DNA of 64,000 nucleotides from positions 17,621,150 to 17,685,149 of the forward strand of contig NC_044923.1 of the NCBI RefSeq assembly GCF_003576645.1, given 5' to 3'. The stretch is from Ipomoea triloba. Its lineage: Eukaryota > Streptophyta > Magnoliopsida > Solanales > Convolvulaceae. Shown here piece after piece: positions 1-12,655 of this stretch. The number at the start of each line of letters is the position of its first letter. Positions within the stretch are counted from its first letter, which is position 1. A model generated the notes under the pieces. That model saw nothing but the letters and a program-made list of their open reading frames with translations, was not told the DNA's origin and did not search any database. The translations under genes and the position numbers were made by a program.

Positions 1-427
1 TCATTTTCCGGATTGCTTCTTTCTTCCCCTTAGGCTCCCTTCCGTCTCTTAGCACAAATTGATCGCCGACGGACGGCGAAACCAGTCGACCGACGGTGAC
101 TGGTTTCCATTTCCAGTCGGCCGACGGCGACTGGTTTCACGGAAACCAGTGACCGACACGGTCACTGGTTCCCGTGAAACCACCGGCATGTTTATTTAAA
201 ATTTTTTTTTTTAAATATTTTTGTTGTGATTTTGTTGATTGTTATATTTGTTATAAATGTTGTTATATTTAAATAAATTAATTAAAATATTCAATTATAC
301 AATTTTGTTCATTTTCCTGTCTATTTTCTGGAAAATGAACCAAACACTCAAAGACAATTTTCTGATTTGCACTCATTTTCCAAAAATCATTTTTCAGAAA
401 TAATTTTCCAGCTTTCCAAACACACCC
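1..427. mobile_element. Right part of a Harbinger/Tourist-like MITE (left end outside or unclear)
   Basis: The sequence ends in 'ccaaacacaccc' followed by TAA, the same end and 3-bp site seen at 35832 and, nearly, at 28454. Its body (about 200-427) resembles the element at 7535-7975 in the opposite orientation, including the 'gaaaatgaaccaaacact' type motif. A GC-rich stretch at 60-180 repeats 'gactggtttcc' and its complement several times. No coding capacity is seen. The left end is not defined inside the window. Confidence 0.5.
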
Positions 428-797
428 TAAATTGACTTTTCATAAGGTAATTGAGTTGGTTAAAGTTTAGCTTTGCAATTAACCGATCCGGGTCAGTGAG
501 CAGTGATCTTTTGCGGTGGTTATTGGACCCGGGGTTGGTTTTACGGGTCAGTATTTCTTCTGCATCAAGCGTACTGATTCTTGGAGTAGACTGCATCATA
601 TCTCTCTATCTCAGATTCAGAAAAGTTGGTTTAGATATTAGATCTCGTTTACAGGTTTGGATCTCCCTTGCAACTCGCCACTTTCTGATCCTCCATTTTC
701 TTCCGCTTTTCACCGTAATATCAATTGCAATTGATCTTTTTAAGTTTTAATTTAAAGTGTGATTGTTGTACTTTTCGTTTCTCGCTTGAAAGGATCA
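428..797 (+). promoter_or_regulatory. 5' flank and probable 5' UTR of ARPC1
   Basis: This is the stretch between the MITE end and the ARPC1 start codon. It is open in one frame (451-750) but that frame stops before the ATG, and nothing in it resembles a protein. I read it as promoter plus leader; the transcription start is not determined and no convincing TATA box was seen. Confidence 0.4.
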
Positions 798-3700
798 ATG
801 GCTGTGGTATCAGTAAATCAAGTCGCTCAATGCATCACCTGCCATGCTTGGAGTCCTGACAACTCCAGTACGTTCGCGTCTCTACTTTTTTTCACACTGG
901 CTGAATTTTGTATATTTTAGTTATTTACCTTTTTCCTCGACAATCAGTAGAAATGTTGGTGTAAATTCCAGTTACTGTTTGTGTAAAATATTGGCTTTTG
1001 TGAACAAATCTGATATTTAGCGAATATTGCAATGTTATCTGCCTAGACATAGATGTTTCAAAATTGATACGACATCTTAATTCTGTTTTGCAATGTTTTT
1101 TTTCTAATAGTGTAACTCATTGGAGGAAAATTTTGAGTTAGTTGCCCAAGGAATTTTATTTTATAGTCATGTTTATTTTCAATGGTATGGAATACGACTG
1201 TTGTTGAATTAACTTATCAAAAAGAAGAAAAAAAAACCATTGCTGCTTGTGGATATGTGTTTCTTTGAATTTTGGATAATTAACAATTAAAAATTGCTAA
1301 TGGATGTATACCTTGTTTCCAGTGATTGCCCTATGTCCGAACAACAGTGAAGTTCACATCTATAGATTATTAGAAGAGAAGTGGGAGAAGGTCCATGTTC
1401 TTCAAAAGGTAATAACTTCAACAAGATTTTCTTGTATTTAATGTTGCCTATAACTTAGGTTGATTCTCTTGTTTGCTTCAAACTTCATTTGATTCATTTC
1501 CCTATCTAAATCATTTACAGGGATAGTTTTAGTGTTTTACTGATAATACCTTTGATTGTCACTGTTGCAACATCTGGCAGCATGACCAAATTGTTTCAGG
1601 GATAGACTGGAGTACAAAATCCAACAAAATAGTTACTGTTTCACATGATCGTAATTCGTAAGTGATATTCTCCCATTATATTTTGCAAACTTGATCTGCT
1701 CAATCTTCTGATACATATTTATTCTGCTTTTTATGTATCAAGAGTCAATGCTAAATAACACTTTTGCAGATATGTCTGGAACCTTGAAGCAACAGAGTGG
1801 GTTGCGACACTAGTTATCCTCAGGCTAAATCGTGCTGCTCTATGTGTGCAGTGGAGTCCCAAAGGTATTCAAGCAGCTGTAACTGTTTCCTCTGAGTGAA
1901 TTACTACTTTTGAGTGTTGTGACAATATATTTAATACTCCAGATAGTGTATGTCACACACTCCATCCTTATGGAATTTGAACGTTGTGTGTTGAAAACTT
2001 TTTTTTATTCCAAGGACCCAATAAGTTCTAATTATCCTTCCTTCTGTTCCGTGGTCCACTTATCACTGGAATAAATTCATAATATTGTTATTTGTGAAAA
2101 TTTATAACTTTCTTGTGATGCATGATATTTTCTTTACTTTGAATTAACAAAAAAAAAAAATCACTTTTCTATTGATGTTTTCTCTACTTGCAGAAAATAA
2201 GTTTGCTGTTGGAAGTGGAGCTAAAACTGTTTGCGTATGCTACTATGAGCAAGAGAATAACTGGTAATTTCCTTCTTTCTTTAGTATGTATTAAATGCTT
2301 TATTAAATTGCAAAATAGGGTGGAAGAATGGTTTGCTCAAACCATTTTTCTCTGTTAAGATTTTTGTATATAGTTATTTAGAACTCTACCTGATACTGTA
2401 ATAATCTAGTAAATTCATGATTATGGTCAACTCCTTGTACAATTGAAGACATAAAGGTTGTATCAACTATCAAGATGTGACTTTTTTCATGTTAGGGCAG
2501 TGTTGGTAAAGTAATTTGATTTTTGTTTTCTAAATCTACACTACTTTGAAGACTGTAGTGCCACACTTCGTTTTTCCTGTTTGGGCAGTAGAAGAATGTT
2601 ATTGGTGTTTAAGTTACCTATATTTGGTTATTTGTATGCAAACTCATTACTCCATATATAATAGATCCTAAGCTTCTGGGCTACCAAATGGAAGGAATGT
2701 ATAGCTGACTCATGACTCATCATTTTATTATTACTGTGTAATAATCTACTGTCTTTGTCCAATTTGTCTTTTGTGTTACTAAACGATAATGCATCCTCCT
2801 TAACAGGTGGGTCAGCAAACTTGTCAGGAAAAGACATGATTCTTCTGTAACTAATGTTGCCTGGCATCCCAATAATGTAAGGCTGTAAGCTTCCTGTTGT
2901 TGAATTGCTGCGTCATATGACATAGAAATTGGCAATTAGAATTTAGAAGTTTACATTATGACATAAAATTGTTGTCTTATGATTTCTTTTGCTGCTGTCA
3001 AGTTATTTTGTCATCTAATCAGGTTGGGAAGCATTCGTCCACAATTATTGTTACTCTCTGTATAAGATATTTTAGAATATCCATGTAAATAGTTATATAG
3101 GCATAGAGGTTGGAATCAGACATATCAAGGTTAATATTCATAAAACATTTTGGAGCCACATTTACTAGATTAGTTGTTTATTTCATTTTTTGTCTTTTCT
3201 TTTTATTTTTCATTGAAAAAAGCTTCGTGCAGGAGCATTAGGTTTGACTATGTAGTCACAAGCCAACGTTAGTATAGGCATACATATTGCATTCTTGCTT
3301 TCATGATTAGGATTTGGTGGCCGGTGTAGCATGAGAAAATGTTTGCATTTTTGGTGCAATGAAGTGTCTAATATTTATGAATATTCATAAATATTAATAT
3401 AAATTTCTTGATGCAAACTATCTTGACTTGCGTTTATCAATGTTATTTAAATTGAACCATAAATTGATCCATGGATATTGAAGTTTTGGTTCGACCAGGT
3501 TTAACCATTATGTCAGTGGTTCAACTGCTGATTTTGTTTTAATAAGCATTTAATAGTGTGTATAAATATTTTTAAAATACAGAGGTATAAAATTTAATAT
3601 CAATAATATAAAAAGTAGTAAAAAATGATATAGGTTTCAGTCTATACAAATAAATAAATAAAATTAAGCAATGCACATGGTCAATTAAATGTTCATAAGT

Positions 3701-6700
3701 CGTAACAAGTTTAATTTCATTTAGCATAGCCAATTAGCTAGTTTTCCCTTTTTTCTTTTAGTGACCTTTTGTGCCAAGTACAAATTTACCTATTTGGTTT
3801 CAGATATTTTAAATTTATTTTTTTCCATCAAGAATATAGTTAAGTTGCAGTTCTCAAAGAACTGTGGTTTACACAATTTTGGAGGTCTAGCTGCAGTATT
3901 AAGGCGGTTCAAACATGTGGATTGCATTTTCAGTATTTAACAAAACCAAACTGTTTTTCTCCTTAACGTTGATTCAGTCTGGTTTTAGTAACACCAGTAT
4001 TTGTACAGTCATTTTACATGTCCAATCATGGTTGAGGAATAATTCTTAGATGGTGCCTTTATTGAGTATTTTATTTCATTGAACAGATTCTCCTTGCTAC
4101 AACTTCCACTGATGGGAAATGCAGAGTATTTTCTACTTTCATTAAAGGCGTTGATGCAAAGTATCTTTCTCAATCTCGCTATCTCTTTTGCTTGTTTCAC
4201 GCCAAAATGTTTCCGTAAGTGTTTTCACTGTGTCCTATATTCCCTTCAATAAACAGGCAATCAGGAGCAGGGTCTTCTTCAGATTCAAAATTTGGAGAGG
4301 TTAGAATTTGTACTCCTTTAACATTGCAATGAATAAAAAAAAATAATTTCATGAATGTAAATGTGTATATATAGCTTGTGTTGGTAACTTACCAATTGTC
4401 TTTGGCATAAGTCTAAATTTTATTCAGAAATTTCTCTGCGATTTGAATGGAATACAGGGTCAAAATCTTGAATTAAAGACCATAATTATATCTTTGATTA
4501 TAACAAATTACTAATATTGCTCTATGAAATTATGGAGTTTATTATTGTATTCTCAACAACTTTCAAGTCATGTGGCTGAAACAATTAATGCAGCTGGTAT
4601 TTATGGAAAGTAAATAGTCATCATTTTGTCAAGTCAATACCTTAACGAATGGAGTTGTGAGTTGTGACAGCATACTGCAAATTTAGAAAGAGAGGGTAGG
4701 TAACCAGTTCATCCATGGAAAAAATAAAATAATAACTTATTTTATGTTATTTACCCATTTTATCTGCTTATTTCCCTTTTTGGCCATAAGATGTCACAGT
4801 GTATGACATTGTAGAATTTCCTTCTACAGGCATAATTATGCCTTTTGTTGAGAAATAAAGGGTTTGAAGGTTTGGCGGGTGGTAAAGAGCTGTTACCAGT
4901 CAGTGAGGCTTAGGCTACAGATGCAGAACAAGTAGAATAGACAGTTCTACATCAGAGAAAAAAAATATTGTGGGAGTACAGGCTCAGCATACTATGATTA
5001 ATTCTAGGGCAAAAACTATGGCTACAATATGTGCATCATAATGGCCCAACACTAGGGCAACAGTACGTGCATCGTAATGGCCAAAACTAGGGTTACAACT
5101 TACAATATTCTAACACCTGTGATGGGAATAATTGACCTGTGTTCTCAGTAACTTTGGAGCAAGCTCTCTTGTACTTAAACAATGATACTTAAAGTCAATG
5201 CCTCCAAAACCATGCAGTTGTTTGAACCTAGTTATTACGTCATTTTATTTAAAATCAAGTTCCTTGTTTTCTTCAAAATTATTTGTTATTTAGTTACTGT
5301 CATTACGAGAAAGTATATTACCAACTCTCAAGGTATGAAGAGGTGTACAATAACAATGTTCACACCTTAAGATATGAACTTCTTAAGCAAAATCTGTGTT
5401 AATCCCATGCCAAATTTCCTATTGTTAAATCTATATATAACCTGTCAAAAGAATTCTTTTACAATTTCTTATGACTTTCATTCTGCTTTTTCAAGTGATT
5501 TTTTTAGCATGGCAAATCAAAGTCAGCTACGTCAGATGCCTGATTAAAAAAAATGCCAGTGTTCTTAAGAAAATATTTTTAAACTTTTGTACAAAGAAAT
5601 ATTTTTTAGTCTGATTACATGTGCATTCATGGACTAGTGGATCCTTAACTTTTTCATATTTGTGCAGCAAATCATTCAGCTTGATCTCTCATTTTGCTGG
5701 TCCTTTGGTGTTAAATGGTCCCCAAGTGGCAATACTTTAGCTTATGTAGGTCAGAGATTCCTTTTCTTTCTCCTATTTCAATAACATCTAATATGGAGTA
5801 CTATTTTCCAGCTATAGGCCATCTCCAAGTTAATTTTATGCACTTCAGAACTTTACTAATGTTGACTGATAATCCATATTTACTGCTGGGAGTGATCCAT
5901 CAGGGCATAATTCAATGATTTACTTTGTTGATGAAATTGGTCCCTCTCCTTCTGCACAAACTGTAGCATTCCGTGATTTGCCGCTTCGCGATGTGGGTCA
6001 GCATCCACTCTCATTTTACTTAATTTCTTCAGATTCTATTCTTTGAATTCATGATCAACACAAATCTTTCAGGTGCTGTTTGTTTCAGAGCGAATGGTCA
6101 TTGGAGTTGGATTTGATTGTAATCCAATGATTTTTGTGGCAGATGAAAGAGGATTATGGTATGTCCGTATGTTGAATATATAGAACAAGCATTTTGGTTT
6201 ACTGGATACATGATTCCTTTCTTTTTCGTGTTCCTGTTTGATCGTTATTCACTTATTCCAGCCTTGTTTAATTTGTTAACACATAATAGTGATTTACATG
6301 GAAAATAATATATAAGTTAAATAAAGCAATTACCTCAAAGATAAATTGGCAATCCATTAAAAAGTTAAGATTTTGTTTTGGCTGTTTTGAAAGCAAATTC
6401 CTTTATTTTATCTTATTTAGGAGTTTCTTGAGGTTCCTAGATGAAAGGAAAACAGTATCTTCAAGCCCAAAGTCTCAGGTATTTTGAATTGGCTTCACGC
6501 ATAATTTAATGGCTCCTCTCAACCCTAGTTAGTTGAGCTCTGTGACGGTTCATTACTTACATTTATCTACACATCCAGTTTTCAGAAGCATTTGGGATAT
6601 TTTACAGCCAATCAAAATATGGAGCAAATAACAACTCAGTTGAGCAATCACGAACCACCCATGAAAACTGCATCAAGTACTGTTTACATCAAATATCGTT

Positions 6701-7010
6701 TTTTACATCTTCATTTGACCATGACACTTATCTTTCATTATTCTGGAAACTTTCAGTTGCATTTTACCACTTAGGAAAACTGGGGGACATAAGAAATCTT
6801 CGAAGTCTGTGGTAACCCGTTTCAGCACTTCAGGTTAGTAACTTCGTATCATATTGTGCTTCTCTTCATTTCATTCATAATAAAATCGATTTATTGGTGT
6901 CACAACCCCCGAGAACTAAAGCTTATTCCCGTCGGCCCCGAACAGGACTGGACGGTAAAGTAGTTACGTGGGATTTGGGGAAACAAGAAGATTTGTCTGA
7001 GTACCTATGA
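798..7010 (+). CDS. ARPC1: Actin-related protein 2/3 complex subunit 1 (ARPC1, WD40)
   Basis: WD40 beta-propeller subunit of the Arp2/3 complex, which nucleates branched actin filaments in the cytosol. I joined 15 exons by GT-AG sites with phases that all agree: 798-867, 1323-1408, 1581-1657, 1770-1864, 2194-2263, 2807-2876, 4087-4160, 4257-4299, 5668-5749, 5904-5992, 6073-6158, 6421-6478, 6579-6676, 6757-6833, 6946-7010. They give 379 residues, close to the 378 I recall for Arabidopsis. The N-terminus has ITCHAWSPD; later blocks include [38 protein letters not shown] and [16 protein letters not shown], all typical of plant ARPC1. The start ATG sits in 'gatcaATGGC', a good plant context. Two introns exceed 1 kb (2877-4086 and 4300-5667) and hold no recognisable gene. 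The ORF is intact, with no frameshift or internal stop. Confidence 0.95.
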
Positions 7011-7112
7011 AAGTCACCGAAAGCATTCCATGCCCGCCTTCTGTACAATTTTTAATACAAATTCTTAGGCATAGGTGAATTAGAATGTCATCTTCATCTA
7101 CCAGAAATAAAA
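7011..7112 (+). terminator. ARPC1 3' UTR with polyadenylation signal
   Basis: A canonical AATAAA hexamer at 7106-7111 lies about 96 bases after the ARPC1 stop codon. Its position suits the 3' end of this transcript; the cleavage site is not determined. Confidence 0.5.
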
Positions 7113-7534
7113 ATGTATTGATTTTGAAATAGTTTAAGTGTGTATGTGCTGTAATGGTTTGAAAGAAGAATTTGCAACTCATAATGTCAGGCTCTCACCA
7201 CAGTTTCGTGATGCTTTTATGATGTACGTTGATGAACGGCACCTGTCAGCATATTGGGTTTCCTTTTCCATTCTGTACCAAGTGAAAAAAAGTTTGTAGT
7301 GATAATTGTATGATTACGAATTATTTATTTTGTTTCATTTGTTGTCGCTCAATTAGCAAGGGATATATATATGAAGACAATTCAAGTAAAAATCAGTGCA
7401 AACACGTATCATGCAAAATTACAAATTGCATTTCTTGATATGCACAAGTGTTCAAATTATGAATTTAAAAGTGTGTCATGTGAAAGTGTGAAACTACAAA
7501 GTGTGCTTAGATGGTTGCACTTTTTCTATTTTAC
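7113..7534. other. Intergenic, no feature seen
   Basis: AT-rich sequence between the ARPC1 3' end and the MITE at 7535. I see no gene, tandem repeat or transposon end in it. Confidence 0.5.
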
Positions 7535-7975
7535 GGATTCCATTTGAAAAGTAGGAAAATGATTTTTGGAAAGTAAGTTATTTTTCAGATTTTTTTTTTT
7601 TTTTGAAAATTTTTCAGAAAATATTTTTTTTTCAGTGTTTGATTATTTTTTATCTTATTGGAAAATTGTCTTGGTGTGCTTGGTTCATTTTTTGAAAATG
7701 AATAGAATTGTATAATTAAACATTTTAATTATTTTATTTAAAATATAAAAATATTTATAATAATATTAAAAATAATTTTATTTATTATTAAAAAAAACAA
7801 AAACAAAAACAAAACACCTCTGGTTTCCTTTACTGTTTCCACCAAAAACCAACGTCATTGTTGGATCGACTTTGGAAATGACTTCCGCTAAATTTTGTCA
7901 AAAGACGCATCTAAAACACTGAAAAATCCAGAAAATGGTTTTCAAAAATGATTTTCCAAATTTCTAAACACACCC
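7535..7975. mobile_element. Tourist-like MITE with 'ggaaaatg' ends
   Basis: The left side has 'ggattccatttgaaaag' and 'ggaaaatgatttttgg'; the right side ends 'gattttccaaatttctaa' then 'acaccc'. The two sides are imperfect inverted repeats over several tens of bases, and the middle is an AT-rich core with poly-T and poly-A. It is related to 1-427 and 28114-28454. The target duplication is not clear here, so both ends are approximate. Confidence 0.5.
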
Positions 7976-9123
7976 AAGTGTATTTTGTAGTTTGATGTCA
8001 TCCCAGTTACCATTCCAAATAAGTAGTCACAAGTACGAACCCTAGTGGTGGGAGTTTAAATTTTTTGAACTGAAAATGTTTGAAAAAGTATATAACAGAT
8101 ACTACCTCTAGAAAATGTATTTTATAATATTGCTTGGTGTATTTAAAGTTTGTTATAATTATTAAATTGTCACCATATATCATAGCAACAATATAAATTA
8201 CACCCGACAATATAAAGGGTATCTAATGATATAATTAGTTGCGCATTTTAGTTGCACCAAATGCAGCCGCATAAGGGAAAAAAAAAAAACAAAAAAGGCT
8301 TCTTCAGAAGTGTATATTCATGCTCTTGCATGGAATGGAATCAATTACAAAATCTAACCATGACTTACAATAACTTTAATCCATGAGCTCTGCGTTGACA
8401 ACCCATTGCATCTCTACTCACTAACTGAAACTCGGAAATTTTTCGAGCAGTTTCCCATCCCTAATTCCCAACTATATATCAAACACTTTGCAAGAGCGGG
8501 GAAGACGACACACAATAATTCATACAAACGCATTTTTACACAAAAGGATAGGGGTGGCATAGCGTGAAGGGTGGCATTACAGTTTGGAAAACATTATGCT
8601 GACTTCTTTTGCTATATTATCAAATGGTGTTTACCCGAGGTGCATATATGCCATAAGTATACCGTGTGCTGAAGATCCAAGCTCTCTTGCTCTACTCGGA
8701 ATATTGTACATTGGTTTCGTACACTCTTTCACCTATTTGATGGGACGTTGTGTCCTAGGTTTGGCACCCTCCTGCAATTTTGAAACGAGGATTAAGAGAA
8801 CGAGGAATAAATATTTTCCTCAAAAGAAATGGAAACCCCAATAGAATTCACTTTGACGGTTTGACCTCAAATTGAAAATGTTGGCGCATAGCGCATATAA
8901 ATGCTAAATAAAATTTACTCGGTACAATTACTCCAACTTCAGCTATAAATTTCCACAAGAGTAACTTGCCGGATTCTTGAAGAAAGTTTGATACCATAGA
9001 TTGAAAATAATGATCTAGCATAATTTAATCCTTCAAGTGTCAAGAGATAGACCTATCCTAAATATTTCTAGCTTGATCACACCTTAATCGAGAGGGAGGG
9101 AGGAGATTCAGGTATAACATACT
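7976..9123. other. Intergenic between ARPC1 and the WVD2-like gene
   Basis: The stretch contains short open frames on both strands (for example 8584-8844 +) without recognisable protein similarity. I searched the minus strand for the missing TPX2-domain exon of the WVD2-like gene and did not find it. An acceptor-like 'attgcag' on the minus strand near 8775 is followed by stops in every useful phase. Confidence 0.4.
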
Positions 9124-9611
9124 CTACGGGTGTCAAAGTGGGCCGGACCTCGTGGGCTAGCCCTAAATTGCCCCACGGTGGGGCGGGTTGGGGCCTAAAA
9201 TTTTTGGCCCGTGAAAATGCAGACCTCGCGGGCTAACAATATATAATACTAAACATTAAAAAATTAAAATTTTCTAATTTCTAAACAAAGAAGAATCAAA
9301 TATTATTTAGGTTAAATTATTAGAATATACAATAATATATTATAATAATTTTTTTTATAATTCTTGAAGATGGCCTGCGAGCCCGTATGATGCAGGCTAG
9401 GGTTGAAGAATTCTAGCCTACGGGTTTCGCGGGCCGGCCCACAAAGGCCCGCAAAAATTACAACCCGCAGTGGGGCGAGCCAGCTTGCATTGCCCATATG
9501 ATGCAGGCTAGGGTTGAAGAATTCTAGCCTGCGGGTTTCGCGGGCCGGCCCACAAAGGCCCACAAAAATTACAACCCGCAGTGGGGCGAGCCAGCTTACA
9601 TTGACACCCCT
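9124..9611. mobile_element. hAT-like non-autonomous element, GC-rich, with internal tandem duplication
   Basis: The element runs from 'ctacgggtgtcaaag' to 'cattgacacccct' and is flanked by 'aacatact' (9116-9123) and 'aacgtact' (9612-9619), an 8-bp target duplication with one mismatch, as expected for hAT. Inside, a unit of roughly 120 bases with the motif 'cgggccggcccacaaaggcc' occurs twice (about 9378-9480 and 9498-9605). The same family starts again near 63818. No transposase is present. Confidence 0.65.
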
Positions 9612-9994
9612 AACGTACTCATTCCATTACTCAATATTTACCCTCAAAAGCCATGTTGCAAGTTCTACCAAGCAATTCATTTTTCTCTTCAGATTTCGAA
9701 TCTGCATTACTTCTAAAATGGTTCTCGATACTTATGGGGTGAGGATGCTACCTACTAAGTACTAACCTTCTTTAATATTTCATTGGTTCCATCATTTGTC
9801 GAGCCAATTGATGGTTTGTTCGTAATCATTTTTCTCCTCTCTACACCTGCATCCATAGGTGCCCTGTTCCCAAATAGAGTAATTTAGAATTCCACTTCTA
9901 TAAAACGCCAAAAAAATGAGACAACTAATTAATGGGTGGTAAAAATTCATTAATGCATAAAAAGGGAGCCCATTTATTATATTATTCTAACTAG
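9612..9994. other. Intergenic, no feature seen
   Basis: Unique-looking AT-rich sequence downstream (in gene sense) of the WVD2-like gene. Minus-strand acceptor-like sites near 9705 and 9853 were tested as missing exons; neither continues the reading frame of exon 4 without an early stop. Confidence 0.4.
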
Positions 9995-10455
9995 TGTCAC
10001 AATCAATAGTTATACCAAGGACCCGGGTCCACCTTGCAAGGTGTATTTTGGACCTAGGTCCACAAAATAATTTGCCGTGCCACAATGACAAATTATACCA
10101 TGGACCAAGGTCTACCTTGCATTGTGGACCCTGATCCAAAATAGCCTTCAGTTATATGTCTGCAGTTAACATATTTTGTATCTCCCATAAATTTAAGGCA
10201 CATAACATGTTAACTACAGATATATAAACTGTTAATTGCAGATACAAAATATGTTATCAACATACACAATATATTGTTAACATATTATGTGTCTGCAGTT
10301 AACATATTATGTACTTGTAGTTAATAATTTATGTGTTTGTAGTTAACAAGTTATGTGCCTTCAATTTATTTACAGGCATAGAAACGGTTAACTGGAAGTA
10401 CAGAATATATCAATTGCAGACACATAATTTTTAGACCAGGCTCCACAATGCATAA
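9995..10455. repeat. Element with 'ggaccaaggtcc'-like ends and reiterated 'gttaactgcag' interior
   Basis: The left part has 'accaaggacccgggtccac' and 'accatggaccaaggtc'; the right part has 'agaccaggctccacaatg'. Between them, variants of 'gttaacatattatgt' and 'ctgcagttaacat' recur at least eight times in both orientations. A close relative in the same orientation lies at 42715-43145. No coding capacity is seen. Confidence 0.5.
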
Positions 10456-10857
10456 TTTCAGTTAGGCTTTAGAGCAAAGTTGAGTGTTAAAGTAGCTTTA
10501 CATCTACAGCTCGCTATTATTAGTAGAGCCCAGAGACACATTAACAAAACCTCCATAAATGGAGACCGGTACATCTTATTTCATCAAGTGGGACTATTTC
10601 TTATCTTTTTACACTATTATCTTTTCCAGGCTGACTGAAAAAAGACAGTGACAGAGGTGGGGCGACCTCCTTTTCAAAACAATCCCACATATGAGAAAAG
10701 GTCGACTTTTTCATACAAAATTTAGCAAATCCCCGAAAGATAACACACTATCATTGCGTGTCGAGAAAAAAAACAATGCAGCTTCTAAACATATTGTGAG
10801 ATATATATAACGTGGGGCCAGGGGGGCGGGGGGCACATAATTTGTCAAAAATCTGAC
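10456..10857. other. Region 3' of the last WVD2-like exon found
   Basis: On the minus strand, an acceptor 'ttttttcag' near 10641 would continue exon 4 in phase for about 11 codons to a TAA. This is the only in-phase continuation I can find nearby. The stretch also has a G-rich run near 10816-10832. Confidence 0.35.
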
Positions 10858-12655
10858 CTTGATGAAACAGAACTTGATTTCGTTCCCGATTGGCCTTTTT
10901 GAGTAGTTACTCTTTGATTTGGCTTCCCCAATCTACAATATAGATGAAATTGTTCCCATAAAATTAGCGGTATACAATAGAAGATTAGATCACATCAATC
11001 CACGCTATTACCTTCCGTTCTCTCCACTAGGAGTTAGAGAAGTGGAAATCTTCTGCTCGGGTCCTTTAGATGTCATCTATTAACCAAAAAAGGAAATGAA
11101 GTTCTCACATATCTGGTGAAAAATATTTAGAAAAGATACGATAATGTGTGCGTGTGAAACTGTACTGCCAACTGTATAGAGTATCGACTAGATTAATGAA
11201 TAACGAGCATAATCTGTGATTTCATTTATAAACCAACCAACCTGTCCCGATCCACTATAGCTTTTATCACCCGAAGATTTCATTTCATTGAAACTGTTTC
11301 TAAAAGTCTTGAATGCCCGCTTTACAATCTCCTTGTCCCCCATTCTATCCATAATCAAAGACCTTCCCATTGCAATACGAGATTCCACGGGTTTTGCTGG
11401 TCCAGTCTCCGTAATCACAGATCTTCGCATCATATTTTGGGATGCAGCAGAATTTGCGGGGCTCAAACTGAGGGACATGTGCAAAGAAGTTCGTGCTACC
11501 CGCTTGTTATCCGTGACGGGAGAATTCTTGCTCCTATGCAATGATGACCCGTTCTGAATCCTCGTGGAAGGTTGAGGAGACACAACCGACCTAGGAGGAG
11601 CTAGTTTCTTGGTTTTTGTCACGGGAGTATTCTTGATCTCCTGCAATGATGACCCGTTTGCCTTTTTTGTTGGGGGCAGAGAGGGAGACCCGAGTTTGGA
11701 AGATGGTGCGGGGGATACTCTAGAAGTGGTAACTTTAGAAGATTTCAAAGCGGGTGATGCCAATTTTTTCTTTGTCCAAGCAGATGTCGAATCGTTCATA
11801 GATGGATGTATCTAAAAGTGTGTTTTTTAAAACAAAAGCAAAAAAAAAAAAAAAGCCCATTATTATCCAAACAGGTAGATTATGCATTTATGCTAGTGAT
11901 ATCAAGTCAATTAGATAGGGCTCTGAAAAGCGAAAACCAACTGTTAGAGAAGATCCAAAATTCACCTTTCGGTCACTGGCCTTCATATGTCCTTTGAGGT
12001 TCTTGTCCTTCTTCCCGGACGATTTACTGCTGTCATTATCCACTTTCTTCTGTTCCACCATGACATCATCTCGAGGGTTCTTTTGGGAAGTTTCTTGTCC
12101 CTCTTCAACCCGGGCAATTTCATCTCCATTGCTTATTTCGGGGCTACCCTCGTTACAAATCAAGTCTTCCTTAGCCGCCTCCTCGACAAGGCTACCCTCA
12201 TTACAAACTATATCTATAGCAATAGCAATAGCAGCATCGTTTGACTCATTAGCAATCTCGCTATCCAAAGGACAAATTATAGTAGGCTCGAGCTGAACCT
12301 CAGCCTTAGATCTTTCATCACCATTAGACGGGCGAAAGCCATTTTCAACCACTTCGAAACGAGCTTCCTGCTTAGATGATTCTTCGGATCTCAAATTATC
12401 AGGCTCCACCTCCACTAGCTTCTCCGGCTCCTCCAATTGGTCCACCTTCCGGGCAGCAATCTTCTTGTAATGAGCTTCAAAGTAGGCCTTCTTCTGAGCT
12501 ACAGATCCGGGAGTCGAACATTTCTCGACCTCTTCCAAATACTTGTTTGGCGAAAACGAAGACCATTTCTCCCACGATAGCGAATCACTCTCAAACTTCC
12601 CAAACGAAACCGACACTTCCAGCGCCCGACTAGAAGCCGCTGACTCACTCATCAT
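10858..12655 (-). CDS. WVD2-like microtubule-associated protein, C-terminus unresolved
   Basis: Plant WVD2-like proteins bind and organise cortical microtubules. Four exons join with consistent phases: 12655-11966 (230 codons), 11811-11242 (190 codons), 11076-11012, 10932-10858, giving about 466 residues so far. Exon 1 carries the family's N-terminal block, with SVSFGKFESDSLSWEKW near residues 15-31 and KYLEEVEK, then PGSVAQKKAYFEAHYKK. Exon 2 holds a basic Ser/Pro-rich linker and MGDKEIVKRAFKTF. Exon 3 has EQKISTSLTP, a family motif just before the TPX2 domain. The TPX2 domain itself (a Lys/Arg/Glu-rich helix with an AEKRKEF-type start) should follow exon 4 but is not recognisable in the next 2.6 kb, where a hAT element and another repeat sit. 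The gene may be 3'-truncated or have a diverged end. A 5' UTR intron is likely (acceptor 'gtgtaatag' just before the ATG). Confidence 0.8.

Noticed and set aside
8584..8844. 86-codon open frame on the + strand
   Set aside because: No recognisable similarity, no splice or promoter context, and length is within chance for this composition.
8881..9000. Minus-strand 50-codon frame as a missing WVD2-like exon
   Set aside because: It has no Lys/Glu-rich helix pattern of TPX2 and no suitable acceptor phase.
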